DNA from: Sandaracinaceae bacterium
GTDB lineage: Bacteria; Myxococcota_A; Polyangia; Polyangiales; Houyiibacteriaceae
Reading direction: 5' to 3'
Assembly: GCA_016706685.1 (NCBI GenBank)
Contig: JADJJE010000030.1
Span: 3,552 to 67,551 of the forward strand
Length of the DNA: 64,000 nt
Each line of letters opens with the position of its first letter. The first letter of the stretch is position 1. Under the pieces are notes generated by a model, which did no database searches, was not told the origin of the DNA, and was given only the letters and a program-made list of their open reading frames with translations. A program made the position numbers and the translations under genes. Shown here piece after piece: positions 1-9,616 of this stretch.

Positions 1-1
1 G

Positions 2-259
2 TCGGGGCTCATCGGCTACTGGTCGGACAACAACTATCGCCTGAACATCGAGGCGGACGGTCGCATGAGCTACTCGCGGAAGGGCCAGAGCACCCACATC
101 TCGGGCGAGATCATCCGGGTGGATCCCACGGGGCTCCGGTTCCAGGTGTTTGTACTCGGGTCGGCGGACCGCGAGTTCAGCGTGGAGCACGCGCCCCGCA
201 TGGAGGGAACGCTGCGGGTCATCCGGGTGAACGGCAATATGCTGCGGTTCTGGCAGTGA
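2..259 (+). CDS. 3' end of an unidentified protein (5' truncated by window edge)
   Basis: The frame is open from the first bases of the window to a TGA at 257-259, so the real start lies upstream. The visible 85 residues are beta-rich, begin with GLIGYWSDNNYRLNIEADGR and end in MLRFWQ. This alternation resembles small lipocalin-like or copper-resistance-like barrel domains, but I recognise no family. An internal ATG at 65 is not a convincing start because the same frame continues upstream with similar composition. Function unknown. Confidence 0.6.
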   Translation, partial: SGLIGYWSDNNYRLNIEADGRMSYSRKGQSTHISGEIIRVDPTGLRFQVFVLGSADREFSVEHAPRMEGTLRVIRVNGNMLRFWQ

Positions 260-288
260 CCCGGCGCGGCGCATCGCCCGGCGCGAAG

Positions 289-294
289 TAGACT
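289..294 (+). promoter_or_regulatory. -10-like TAGACT, 7 nt before start codon
   Basis: TAGACT fits TANNNT and lies 7 nt before the ATG at 302. There is no Shine-Dalgarno sequence between them, so the acyl-CoA ligase mRNA is probably leaderless. Confidence 0.45.
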
Positions 295-301
295 GCGCGC
301 G

Positions 302-1798
302 ATGTCCGTCTCCGCCTGCCAGTTGCTGTTCGTTGCCGTAGACCCCGAGGGCCTCGCCGTCGAGTGCGGCCCCGTCCACTTCACGCGGGCGCAGCTGACG
401 CAGCGGTCGCTGTCCTTCGCGACCCTCCTGCGCGACGCGGACATCCAAGCCGACGACCACGTGGCCTTGCTGTGTCGCAACCGCGCGGAGGTGCTGGAGG
501 TGGTGCTCGGGTCGCTGCTGGCGGGCGTGTGGCTCACCCCCGTGAACTGGCACCTGGCCGCCGCCGAGATCCGCTTCGTGCTGCGCGACTCGGGCGCGAA
601 GCTGGTGGTGGTGGACGAGGCGCACCGCGCGCTGGTGCCGGAGGGCGTGGCCACGTTGCTCCTCGGGCCCGAGTACGAGCGAGCGCTCGCCAATGCCCAA
701 GCGCTCCCGCTCGACCTCACTGCTCCGCCGGGGGGCACCATGATGTACACCAGCGGCACCAGCGGGCAGCCCAAGGGCGTGCAGCGGCAGCGCCCGAGCA
801 CGCTCCAGGCAGCGCTCGAGACCTACCGCGCCACCGCACGCCTGGTGGGCTTCACGGCTCCCGGCGTGCACTTGGTGCCCGGCCCGCTCTATCACGCGGC
901 CCCGCTGCTGTTCGCGCTCTACGATGCGCTCTCCGGCTCCTCGGTGGTGGTCATGGACCGCTGGGACACCGAGCACTGCCTCGCCCTGCTGCGCGAGCGC
1001 GGGGTCACGCACGTGCACCTGGTGCCCACCATGATCGTGCGGCTGCTGCGCGTGCTGGATGCGCGCAACGAGCCCACCCCCACGGGGCTGCGCGTGCTCT
1101 TGCACGGCGCCGCGCCCATCGCGCCGGCCGTCAAGCACCAGGCCATCCGGCGCTTCGGGCCCGTGCTGACCGAGTACTGGGGCGCCACCGAGGGCGGCGT
1201 CTACACCCTACTGGACACGGCCGACTGGCTCGCCCACCCGGGCAGCGTGGGGCGCGCCCTGCCCAGCTTCGAGGTGTACGCCGTGGATGACGCCGGCACG
1301 CGCTTGGCGGCGAACGAGCGCGGCACCCTGGTGTGCCGTCACCGTCAGCTGAGCACGCCGTTCGTGTACCACCTGGCCCCGGAGAAGACGCGCGCGGCCT
1401 ACGTGGCGGAGGGCGTCTTCACCGTGGGTGACCTGGGTCACGTGGACGAGCAGGGGTTCGTGTACTTGTCCGACCGGCGCAGCGACCTGATCCTGTGCGG
1501 AGGGGTGAACGTGTATCCCGCCGAGGTGGTGCGGGTGCTCGCCGCGCACGCCCACGTGGCCGACCTGGTGGTCACGGGCACGCCCGACGACGAGTGGGGC
1601 GAGCGTGTGGTGGCCGTCATCGAGCCCACCGCAGGCGCCGTCCGCGCCTCGCTGGAGGCCGAGCTGCGGACGCTCTGCGAGGCGGAGCTAGCGCGCTTCA
1701 AGCACCCCCAGCGCTACGTCTTCGTGGACCAGCTGCCGCGCCTGCCTTCGGGCAAGGTGCGCACCCAGGACATCGCGGCGCTGGTGGCGCCCGGCTAG
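302..1798 (+). CDS. AMP-dependent acyl-CoA synthetase/ligase
   Basis: A 498-aa member of the ANL superfamily, which activates a carboxylic acid as acyl-AMP and then transfers it to CoA. The phosphate-binding loop TMMYTSGTSGQPKG is at about residues 145-159, the adenine-binding EYWGATEGG at about 290, and the hinge region GDLGHVDEQGFVYLSDR before the mobile C-terminal domain. The C-terminal LPRLPSGKV carries the catalytic lysine. Length is normal for fatty- or aryl-acid ligases. The substrate cannot be read from sequence. It stands alone between the partial upstream gene and a SulP transporter. Confidence 0.9.
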   Translation: MSVSACQLLFVAVDPEGLAVECGPVHFTRAQLTQRSLSFATLLRDADIQADDHVALLCRNRAEVLEVVLGSLLAGVWLTPVNWHLAAAEIRFVLRDSGAKLVVVDEAHRALVPEGVATLLLGPEYERALANAQALPLDLTAPPGGTMMYTSGTSGQPKGVQRQRPSTLQAALETYRATARLVGFTAPGVHLVPGPLYHAAPLLFALYDALSGSSVVVMDRWDTEHCLALLRERGVTHVHLVPTMIVRLLRVLDARNEPTPTGLRVLLHGAAPIAPAVKHQAIRRFGPVLTEYWGATEGGVYTLLDTADWLAHPGSVGRALPSFEVYAVDDAGTRLAANERGTLVCRHRQLSTPFVYHLAPEKTRAAYVAEGVFTVGDLGHVDEQGFVYLSDRRSDLILCGGVNVYPAEVVRVLAAHAHVADLVVTGTPDDEWGERVVAVIEPTAGAVRASLEAELRTLCEAELARFKHPQRYVFVDQLPRLPSGKVRTQDIAALVAPG

Positions 1799-1909
1799 CC
1801 GCGCTGTCACGGGATTCCCCCCCCTGTGCTGGGGAATCCAGGAGCTTTCACGGCGGGCCCACCCGTGGTACGTCCTCGCTCCGATTCGCCGCCGCTTCCG
1901 GCTCCACGC

Positions 1910-3769
1910 ATGAACCCCTCCATCCTGCCTCCCCCGCTCAATGCAGAGCGCGTCGACACCGCCGGGCAGTCGCGCGCGGAGCGCCTGTTCCCATTGTTGA
2001 CCACGCTGCGTGGGTATAAGCGCAGCGACTTCCGGGGCGACTTCATCGCGGGCCTCACGGTGGCGCTGTTCACCATCCCACAGGGCATGGCCTACGCCCT
2101 CATCGCGGGTTTCCCACCGTCGGCGGGCCTCGCCACTGCCGTGGCCGCCTCCATCTTGGGGGCCGCGTTCGGCAGCTCCGAGTACCTCATCAACGGGCCC
2201 ACCAACGCCATCGCCGTCATGATCGCCGGCAACGCGGCGCTCTTCGCCACGCAGGGCGATCCGATCCAGGCCATCATCCTGCTCACGCTCATCATCGGCG
2301 TGGTGCAGACCATCGCGGGCCTGCTGCGCCTCGGGACCATGACGCGCTTCGTCAGCGAGTCGGTGCTGGTGGGCTTCACGGCGGGCGCCGGCGTCTACAT
2401 CGTGGTCAACCAGCTGCCGGGTTTCCTGGGCGTGGCGCGCGCCGACGTGGTGCCCACGCTGTGGGGCTGGGTGCCCACCAAGTGCGCGCTCTTCGACTTC
2501 ATGCGGCTGGTGAGCTCGCTGCACCACATCCACCTCGCCACGCTGGCGTTGGCTTCAGGCACGTTCGTGTGCGTGCGCGTCCTGCAGCGCCTCGAGCCCA
2601 GCATCGGGCGGCGCGTGCCGGCGCCCTTCGCCGCAGTGGTCATCGTGTCCGTGCTCGCGTGGCTGCTGGGCCTCACGGAGGACGGCACGCCGCACCGGGT
2701 GGCGCTCATCCGCGACATCGAGCCGCTCACCCGCTCGCTGCCTTGGCCACGCATGCCCACCTTCGACGCCCCGTCGTTCCGCGCGCTGGCGCAGCCGGCG
2801 TTCGCCATCGGGCTGATGGGCGCTGTGGAGGCGGTGGCCATCGGCAAGTCGCTCGCCACGCGCATGGGTCAGCGCTTCGACGCCAGCCGGCAGCTGGTGG
2901 GCGAGGGGCTCTGCAACGTGGGCGCTGCCATGGTGGGCGGCTTCGCGGCGTCCGGGTCGTTCAGCCGCACCATGGTCAACTTCGAGTCGGGTGCCACCAC
3001 GCGCATGTCGTGCATCTTCTCGGGGGCGCTGGTGCTGGTCATCGTGGTGCTGTTCGCGCCGCAGGCCAACGAGATCCCCACCGCGGCGCTGGCCGGCACG
3101 CTGGTGCACATCGGCCTCAAGCTGGTGGACATCGGCCGCCTCAAGGCCGTGTTCGACAGCACGCCCGGCGACCGCATGGTGCTGGTGGTCACGTTCCTGG
3201 CCGTGCTCTTCGCCGAGCACCTCGAGAACGCGCTCTTCATCGGCATCGGCACGTCCATCTACTACGCGCTGCGGCGCGCCGAGGGCTTCAAGCTGCGCGT
3301 GCTGCTCGAGGGCGAAGACGGTGTGCTGCGCGAGGACCCGGACGTGGACCCCGCGGACATCGGGGACGTGACCGTGCTGAACCTGCAGGGCGAGCTGTAC
3401 TTCGCGGCGGCCGAGGAGCTGGCGGCCGAGCTCACGCGCCAGCTGGACGCCAACACGCGCTTCCTGGTGCTGCGCGTCCAAGAGGCGTTCAACGCGGACG
3501 CCACCACGGTGGAGGCCATCGCCAGCGTGGCCGAGAAGGCGCGGGCGCGCGGCGGCCGCTTGATCCTGTGCGGCGTGCGCCAGAGCATGTACGGCGTGTT
3601 CGAGCGCGCCGGCCTGCTCGACAAGATCGGCAAGGACTCCATCTTCCAGACCGAGCGCGACCTGCTGCAGTCCACACGGCGGGCCATCGCCTTCGCCCAC
3701 GAGCTGTCGGCCAAGGCGGCGGAGGCGGCGGCTGCGGCGGAGGCTGCGGAGGCGAACCAGCGCAGCTGA
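1910..3769 (+). CDS. SulP/SLC26 family anion transporter with C-terminal STAS domain
   Basis: This inner-membrane permease moves inorganic anions such as sulfate or bicarbonate. About 440 residues of hydrophobic transport core contain the SulP signatures TVALFTIPQGMAYALIAG and SVLVGFTAGAGVYIVVNQLP. A cytoplasmic STAS domain follows from about residue 483. The C-terminus is an alanine/glutamate-rich tail. I chose the ATG at 1910, just ahead of a typical N-terminus. An in-frame ATG at 1826 would add 28 proline-rich residues. No neighbouring carbonic anhydrase or sulfate assimilation gene indicates the substrate. Confidence 0.9.
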   Translation: MNPSILPPPLNAERVDTAGQSRAERLFPLLTTLRGYKRSDFRGDFIAGLTVALFTIPQGMAYALIAGFPPSAGLATAVAASILGAAFGSSEYLINGPTNAIAVMIAGNAALFATQGDPIQAIILLTLIIGVVQTIAGLLRLGTMTRFVSESVLVGFTAGAGVYIVVNQLPGFLGVARADVVPTLWGWVPTKCALFDFMRLVSSLHHIHLATLALASGTFVCVRVLQRLEPSIGRRVPAPFAAVVIVSVLAWLLGLTEDGTPHRVALIRDIEPLTRSLPWPRMPTFDAPSFRALAQPAFAIGLMGAVEAVAIGKSLATRMGQRFDASRQLVGEGLCNVGAAMVGGFAASGSFSRTMVNFESGATTRMSCIFSGALVLVIVVLFAPQANEIPTAALAGTLVHIGLKLVDIGRLKAVFDSTPGDRMVLVVTFLAVLFAEHLENALFIGIGTSIYYALRRAEGFKLRVLLEGEDGVLREDPDVDPADIGDVTVLNLQGELYFAAAEELAAELTRQLDANTRFLVLRVQEAFNADATTVEAIASVAEKARARGGRLILCGVRQSMYGVFERAGLLDKIGKDSIFQTERDLLQSTRRAIAFAHELSAKAAEAAAAAEAAEANQRS

Positions 3770-3839
3770 GGCCTCGAGGGGTGGTGGGCCGTCGAATGAG
3801 CCTTCGTTGCGCTCCCGGGGCCTCGTGCGACAGTCCCGC

Positions 3840-5252
3840 ATGGTCGACGCTCTCCCCCCGCCCGACGCGCACGCGCCGGGTGCCCGCACCAGCACGCGCA
3901 AGCTGACGGCGGGCCTGATGCTGGGCGTGGGCGTGCACGCCATGGAGGGCTTCTCCATCTACACCGCGCTGCCCGCGCTCACGCTGGAGCTGAACGCGCG
4001 CGCGCTCTACGGCGCGGTGATCACCACGTACTTGCTGGGCTCGCTGGTGGGCCTGGTGTGGGCCGGCGTGCACACCGACACGCGTGGCCCGCGTGGCGCG
4101 CTGCGGGTGGGCCTGGGCGCCATCGCGCTCGGGCTGCTGGGCGCCACGTTCGCGCCCGACATCTACTCGCTGCTGGTGTGTCGTTGCTTGCAGGGCTTTG
4201 GCGGCGGGGCGCTCACCACGGTGCTCTACGCCGCGGTGCACCGAGCCTATCCGCGGGCCGAGCAGGCGCAGGTGCTGGCGCTGCTGTCGCTGGCGTGGGG
4301 CGGGAGCGCGGTGGCCATGCCCGGGCTGCTGGGTATGATCGTGGACCACCTGCACTGGCGCTACGTGTTCGCGCTGGGGCTGCCGGTGGCGGGCCTCGCG
4401 GCCGGGCTCATCCTGCCTTCGCTGCGCGGCGTCGAGCACCAGCCGCGCGCGTCGCTCGAAGCGGTGACCGCGGACGCCCCCGCGCGCCCACGCAAGCGCG
4501 TGCTCGCGCTGGCGGTGACCACGCTGGTGGCCGGCGCGACGCTGGGTCTGCACGCGCCCACGTTCGCAGGCGTGCCCGGGTGGCTGCTGCCGGCGCTGGG
4601 TGGCGTCGCCGTGGTGGGCGGGCTGGTGGCGCTTTGGCCTGCGGGCGTGTTCCAGCTGCGCGCCGTGCTGCCGGCGGCCGTGGGCGTGAAGACGCTGGCC
4701 TGCGCGCTGTTCTTCGGCGCCGAGGCGCACCTGCCGCTGGCGCTCACGGACATCCACCAGCGCGGCAGCACCTTCACCGGCCTGGTGCTCACCGCCGCCG
4801 CCATGGCGTGGTCCAGCGCCGCGTTCCTGCAGGCGCGCTTGCTGCCACGGCTCGGCGCTTCGCGCATCGCGCTCATGGGCGTGCTGGGCACCGCGCTCGC
4901 GGTGGCAGGGTTGCTCCTGCTGGTGGACCCCAGCGTCACGCCCTACCTGGCCCTGCCCATCTGGGCGCTGGGTGCGGCGGGCATGGGCATGGTCTACAAC
5001 ACCACGTCGGACTCGGCGCTGGCGGCCACGGGGGAGGGCGACTCGGGGGCCACCGGCACCGCGCTGGGCATCTCCGACTCGGTGGGCGCGGCCCTCGGCA
5101 CGGGCGTGGCCAGCGGGCTGCTCAACGCGGCGCCCAGCCTGGGCGTGGGCCTCACGTGGGGCTGGATGGCGCTGCTGGTCCTGGCCGTGCCCATGGCGGT
5201 GGGGGCCAGCCGTCTCGGTGGGCGTCCACCCGTGGGCGCGCCGGTTTCCTAG
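3840..5252 (+). CDS. MFS transporter
   Basis: A 470-aa polytopic membrane protein with at least 12 predicted hydrophobic segments. The segment VWAGVHTDTRGPRGALRVG after the second helix corresponds to MFS motif A (GxLaDrxGxkr). The architecture resembles drug:H+ antiporters of the DHA families, but no substrate can be assigned. The ATG at 3840 is preferred because the 11 residues before it are arginine-rich and lie too close to the preceding gene. It runs in the same direction as the SulP gene, 70 bp downstream. Confidence 0.85.
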   Translation: MVDALPPPDAHAPGARTSTRKLTAGLMLGVGVHAMEGFSIYTALPALTLELNARALYGAVITTYLLGSLVGLVWAGVHTDTRGPRGALRVGLGAIALGLLGATFAPDIYSLLVCRCLQGFGGGALTTVLYAAVHRAYPRAEQAQVLALLSLAWGGSAVAMPGLLGMIVDHLHWRYVFALGLPVAGLAAGLILPSLRGVEHQPRASLEAVTADAPARPRKRVLALAVTTLVAGATLGLHAPTFAGVPGWLLPALGGVAVVGGLVALWPAGVFQLRAVLPAAVGVKTLACALFFGAEAHLPLALTDIHQRGSTFTGLVLTAAAMAWSSAAFLQARLLPRLGASRIALMGVLGTALAVAGLLLLVDPSVTPYLALPIWALGAAGMGMVYNTTSDSALAATGEGDSGATGTALGISDSVGAALGTGVASGLLNAAPSLGVGLTWGWMALLVLAVPMAVGASRLGGRPPVGAPVS

Positions 5253-5286
5253 CCATCGCTAGGCGCGTCCGCTAAACGGTGGGTCC

Positions 5287-6918
5287 ATGCAGGGAACGGC
5301 GCGCCTCTCGGGTCACGTGTGGTCATCCGCGATCTTGCTCGCGGGCCTCTTTGGCTGTGGGCCCACCGACGCAGCGCCTCCCGTCTGCGAGACCTTCGAC
5401 ACGGGCTTCGAGCAAGAGCTCGCGGCCATGGCGGCCCCGCTGTCTCCGCGCGGCGCCGAGCTGCCTTCCACGCTGCTCACCACCTCCAGCTACGACCGCG
5501 CGTCGCTGACGCCCGGGTCGGAGGAGTGGTTCGCCAACTACGATCGCAACCGGTACTTGGGCCTGGACGCGCTCGGCCACGGCATCCTGGTCGAGCACAC
5601 GGGCCCGGGGGCGCTGCTGCGCCTGTGGAGCGCCAACCCCAACGGCACGCTGCGCATCTACCTCGACGATGGTCGCGAGCCCGCCATCGAGGTGCCGTTC
5701 GAAGAGTTCCTCAGCGAGCAGAACCCGCTCGGGGCCGCGTTCGCGTATGGCGTGACCGTCAGCGCCCCGGGCGAGTACGGCGCCAACCTGTACGTCCCCA
5801 TCCCCTTCGAGCGCTATCTGCGGGTGACGTACGAAGCGCCGGTGGACGCGGACCAGTCGGACCACCTCTTCTGGCAGGCATCCATCAAGGCCTACGAGCC
5901 CGGGGTGTGCGTGGAGAGCTTCGACCTCGGCGGAGCCAGCAGCTCCACGCTGACGGCCACCGGAAGCGCGCTCACGGAGCCCAGCGCCCCTGCTCCCGCC
6001 AGCAGCGAGACCCTCGCGTGGGACAGCGCCGAGGTCGCGCACACGTGGGCGGCAGGCGACGACGGCGCCGAGCTCGAGCTGCTGTGTGTGGCCAGCAGCG
6101 CCGCCATCGACAGCGCGCGCACCGTGCTGGAGCTCCGCTTCGACGGCGTGACCACCGTGCGCGCACCCTTGCGCGACTTCTTCGCGGGCCTGGCCGGAGG
6201 CACCTCCGAGACCACCTTCTACACCTCGTACGACGCGTCCACCGCCGAGTGGTGCACGCGCTTCCGCATGCCGTTCCGTGAGGGCGCGGAGCTGCGTGTC
6301 ATCGCCCCCGGCGCCGAGCCCGAGCGCGAGCTGCGGCTGCGCTACACGCTGACCGCCACGCCCTTCGACAGCGCACGCTACTTCCACGCGCAGTGGCAGC
6401 GCACCCCGGCCGTGGTGGAGAACCAAAGCGACCAGCGCGCCGTGACCATCGAAGGCGGCGAGGGCTTCTTCGTGGGCCTGGTCATGGCGGCGACCAACCA
6501 CTCGAAGTGCTGGTGGGGCGAGGGGGACGAGAAGGTGCACGTGGACGACGAGCCCTTTCCGCGCCTGTTCGGCACCGGCACGGAGGACTACTTCGGCTAC
6601 GCGTGGGCGTCGTCCGAGGTGTTCCTCCAGCCCTTCCACGGGCAGCCCGAGGCCGACGTGGGGCAGGGCACCGACGTCTGCGGGCGTGGGGAAGACCTGG
6701 GCGGCACCTGGTGGAACTACCGCTTCCACCACCTCGACCCCATCGACTTCCAAGAGTCGCTGCGCTTCGATATGGAGGTCTGGCACTGGGGCGGAACACC
6801 CGACGGGGTGGCCCCCCTCGAGCAGGCTTTCACGGGCTTCTGGTACGGCAGCGTGGCCCAGGCGGCGCCCGCAGTCGGGGACCTCGGCACACGCCCAGGG
6901 GTGTGGCCCGCGCCCTAG
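5287..6918 (+). CDS. GH172 (DUF2961) family glycoside hydrolase lipoprotein
   Basis: A 543-aa secreted lipoprotein. The signal peptide ends in a lipobox, LAGLFGC, at about residues 18-24. The C-terminal half carries the DUF2961 signature: WWGEGDEKVHVDDEPF followed by LFGTGTEDYFGYAW. In the characterised GH172 fructofuranosidase the two catalytic glutamates are, as I recall, E270 and E291. E412 and E433 here sit in the same motifs with the same 21-residue spacing. The family cleaves or rearranges fructose- or arabinofuranose-containing glycans. No sugar transporter or regulator is adjacent, so the substrate is open. Confidence 0.85.
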   Translation: MQGTARLSGHVWSSAILLAGLFGCGPTDAAPPVCETFDTGFEQELAAMAAPLSPRGAELPSTLLTTSSYDRASLTPGSEEWFANYDRNRYLGLDALGHGILVEHTGPGALLRLWSANPNGTLRIYLDDGREPAIEVPFEEFLSEQNPLGAAFAYGVTVSAPGEYGANLYVPIPFERYLRVTYEAPVDADQSDHLFWQASIKAYEPGVCVESFDLGGASSSTLTATGSALTEPSAPAPASSETLAWDSAEVAHTWAAGDDGAELELLCVASSAAIDSARTVLELRFDGVTTVRAPLRDFFAGLAGGTSETTFYTSYDASTAEWCTRFRMPFREGAELRVIAPGAEPERELRLRYTLTATPFDSARYFHAQWQRTPAVVENQSDQRAVTIEGGEGFFVGLVMAATNHSKCWWGEGDEKVHVDDEPFPRLFGTGTEDYFGYAWASSEVFLQPFHGQPEADVGQGTDVCGRGEDLGGTWWNYRFHHLDPIDFQESLRFDMEVWHWGGTPDGVAPLEQAFTGFWYGSVAQAAPAVGDLGTRPGVWPAP

Positions 6919-7052
6919 CCGCCATGAACCGTGCGTACGGCCGGATACGATTTCGGTCCGCTCTCGGCATAATCGAGTGGCCAGTTGTGGGCGCTGTGGC
7001 ATCTTTCCCCTCACGCCGATAGGGCGTCCAAACGCTCCGAGGGGAGATTCAC

Positions 7053-8996
7053 ATGACGGTTGAATGGAAGGCTGGCGCGCACGCGCTCAGCGTGGTCTTG
7101 GGTCTTGCGATGGTGGTGATGGGCTGCGGCGGAGGCAGCGGCGGCGACCCCGACGCGGGCACGGCGGCCGATGAGGGCGTCTCCCCCGATCAGGGCATGG
7201 TCGTGGAGGACGGCGGGCCCACCGATGCCTGCGCCGCGCAGGAAGACCTGCCCGATGAGGACAACGTGGACTCCAACTGCGACGGCATCGACGGCGATGC
7301 GGAGGATGCGGTCTTCGTCACGACCACCGGCTCGTTGGTGGAGAGCTCCACCGTGGGGACACGCGCCATGCCCGCAGGCAGCATCGCGTTTGGCATCTCG
7401 CTCGCGCAGGTACGTGGCAAGTCGCAGGTCCTCGTGGCCGCCGGCGACTACCCTGGGGCCGTCACCCTGGTCGAGGGCGTCGGGGTGTTCGGAGGCTACA
7501 GCGTGGCGGCCGACTGGGCGCGCACGGCGGTCATCGACACGCACATCGCGGGTAGCGTACTGGCCACCGACATCGAGGCGCGCACGCTGCTGTCGCAGCT
7601 CACGGTCACCGCGCCCGACGCCACCACGCCGGGCGGCTCGTCCATCGCCATGCGTGTCATCCGCTCGAGCGGCCTCGAGGTGAGCGACTCCACCTTCACG
7701 GCAGGGGCCGGCATGCCCGGCGTGGGCGTGACCACCACGCTCCCCGTCGCGCCCGCGGGTTCATTCGGCGACAACTTCGCGGCCACGCAGCGGGTGGCGG
7801 CGCTGCAGACCAGCAGCGGTGGCTCGGTGCTCAGCAACCCCGAGATCGCCGGCGGCACCAAGCAGAACCACGCCATGCCGAACGCGTTCGACTGCTCGGG
7901 CCTCGCGAGCTGCGGCCAAGTTCCCTTCGTGCAGCCGCACCTGCGCTCGCCGGGAGGCGCCAACACGTGCGGCTGTGGCCGCGGTGGCGAGGGCGGTGCG
8001 GGCCTCGTGAACCCCGCCCCACTCACCCTCGCCGCGTTCCAAGACATCATCGGGTCGTTTCAGGCGGGTCGAGGCGGCGCGGGCGCATTGGGCGAAGTGC
8101 CGGGCACCACCTGCGCGGCGCAGGTGCAAAACGGGGGTGGCGCGGCGGGGTATTGGAACGTCGGTCGTGTCGCCGTGGCCAACCTGTCGCTCAACGACAT
8201 TGGCCCGCGGCCAACCGGCCCCATCCAGGGTTCGACCGGCGCTGCGGGTGCCGACGGCGCGGCTGGCCCACAGGGCGCTGCAGGCGCCGCCGGGTCGTTC
8301 GACGCCACCGGCTACGTCCCCAGCGCGGCGGGTGCCGGAGGCACGGGGGTGGGCGGCGCGGGTGGCGCGGGCGGCGGCGGTGGGGCGGCCTTCATGTGTG
8401 CGGACGAAGGCGTCCACAACGGCACGCCCAACAACTACGACGAGCTCTGGATCGTGATGACAGGCGGCGCGGGAGGCGGCGGAGGCGCGGGCGGCTGCGC
8501 CGGCACCGGTGGTGCTCCTGGCTCGGGCGGCGGTGCGTCCATCGCCATCTTCGTGTGGGAGTCCACGCCCACCTTCGTGCGGGTGACCGCCGTGGGGGGC
8601 GCGGGTGGACAAGGCGGCGCGGGCCAAGCGGGTCAGGTGGGCGGCAACGGGGGCAACGGTGTGGCGGGCCGCGGGCCCTTCAATGACGACCTCGGCTTCG
8701 GCGACACGTGGCCGTCGTGGACCGCATGGGAGAACGGCAATGCAGAGCGCTGGTGCGTGGGAGGCACCTCCGGCGGTCAAGGCGGTCGCGGCGGCAAGGG
8801 CGGCGACGGAGGCGGCGGCGGCGGCGGTGCCGGCGGCGACTCGATCGGCATTGTGCTCGCGGGCGGCTCCTCCACCAGCGCGTCCAGCAGCGACCTGACC
8901 ACCACGGGTGGCACGGGCGGCGCGGCGGGCGACGGGGCTGGCACCGCCAACGACGGGGCCGCGGGTCAGTCGCTCGGCATGTTCAGCGCACCCTGA
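7053..8996 (+). CDS. glycine-rich surface lipoprotein with collagen-like segment
   Basis: A 647-aa lipoprotein with lipobox VVMGC and a strong ribosome binding site (GAGGGGAG). After an acidic linker comes an aspartate-rich motif, DNVDSNCDGIDGD, like the MopE unit used by other lipoproteins in this window. The middle section (VLVAAGDYPGAVTLVEGVGV and following) looks like a parallel beta-helix (DUF1565-type). The C-terminal half is dominated by Gly-Gly-Ala runs and a short Gly-X-Y collagen-like stretch, GAAGADGAAGPQGAAGAAGS. It is probably displayed on the outer membrane. Exact function unknown. Confidence 0.75.
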   Translation: MTVEWKAGAHALSVVLGLAMVVMGCGGGSGGDPDAGTAADEGVSPDQGMVVEDGGPTDACAAQEDLPDEDNVDSNCDGIDGDAEDAVFVTTTGSLVESSTVGTRAMPAGSIAFGISLAQVRGKSQVLVAAGDYPGAVTLVEGVGVFGGYSVAADWARTAVIDTHIAGSVLATDIEARTLLSQLTVTAPDATTPGGSSIAMRVIRSSGLEVSDSTFTAGAGMPGVGVTTTLPVAPAGSFGDNFAATQRVAALQTSSGGSVLSNPEIAGGTKQNHAMPNAFDCSGLASCGQVPFVQPHLRSPGGANTCGCGRGGEGGAGLVNPAPLTLAAFQDIIGSFQAGRGGAGALGEVPGTTCAAQVQNGGGAAGYWNVGRVAVANLSLNDIGPRPTGPIQGSTGAAGADGAAGPQGAAGAAGSFDATGYVPSAAGAGGTGVGGAGGAGGGGGAAFMCADEGVHNGTPNNYDELWIVMTGGAGGGGGAGGCAGTGGAPGSGGGASIAIFVWESTPTFVRVTAVGGAGGQGGAGQAGQVGGNGGNGVAGRGPFNDDLGFGDTWPSWTAWENGNAERWCVGGTSGGQGGRGGKGGDGGGGGGGAGGDSIGIVLAGGSSTSASSSDLTTTGGTGGAAGDGAGTANDGAAGQSLGMFSAP

Positions 8997-9044
8997 CGCG
9001 ACGGCGTCGGCCAGCAGCACACCGCTGGCCGACGTGTCTTTGCT

Positions 9045-9458
9045 TCAGCGGGCGGCCAGACGCCCGTGCAGCAGCGCCGCGAACGCGGTGCAGACGTCCA
9101 CCGTGGTGAAGATGCCCACCACCTTGTGGTTCTGCATCACCACCGCGGACCCGTACTTCTTGCTGGCCATCTCGGTGACCACCTCGTCGATGGGCGCGTC
9201 GGGGGACACGGTGTAGACGCCCTGGCTCATGGCGTCCTCCACCAGAATGACGCTGGGATCCACGTCGCGGAGGGTCTCCACCAGCGCCAGGTCGCGCTCG
9301 GTGATCATGCCCACCAGCTCACCGCCGCGCAGCACGGGCAGGTGGCGAACCTCCAGCTCTTTCAGCAGCTTGTGGGCATGCGCTAGGGTTTGGTCGGAGC
9401 CCACGGTGTGCGGGCTGGTGGTCATGTACTTCTGGACGGTAGGGATAGACTTGCTCAT
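9045..9458 (-). CDS. CBS-domain pair protein
   Basis: A 137-aa protein made of two CBS motifs: TVQKYMTTSPHTVGSDQTL to TERDLAL, then VEDAMSQGVYTVSPDAPI to TTVDVCTAF. Such stand-alone Bateman modules bind adenine nucleotides and act as energy sensors or as partners of other enzymes. The start at 9458 (MSKSIP) is supported by AGGGG about 7 nt upstream and by the beginning of the CBS fold. A longer frame to 9590 is arginine-rich noise. It is divergent from the histidine kinase at 9617. Confidence 0.85.
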   Translation of the reverse strand: MSKSIPTVQKYMTTSPHTVGSDQTLAHAHKLLKELEVRHLPVLRGGELVGMITERDLALVETLRDVDPSVILVEDAMSQGVYTVSPDAPIDEVVTEMASKKYGSAVVMQNHKVVGIFTTVDVCTAFAALLHGRLAAR

Positions 9459-9616
9459 GAGCCGACCCCTACGCAACAAGCGTGCCCGGCTTGCCGGCAT
9501 GCGCTTCTCGCGTCGCCCCACGCCGCGCTGCGCAGCCGTTGCGCGCGCCCTCCCTCCGGCGCAACGCACCGCCGAGCTTGACCCCGTCACCCCCAGGGCC
9601 TAACCGGAAGTCACTG

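Noticed and set aside
8230..8990. Repetitive GGCGCGGGC-type DNA that could be mistaken for a tandem repeat array or CRISPR
   Set aside because: The periodicity comes from Gly-Gly-Ala codons in the lipoprotein gene. Units are irregular, without spacers.
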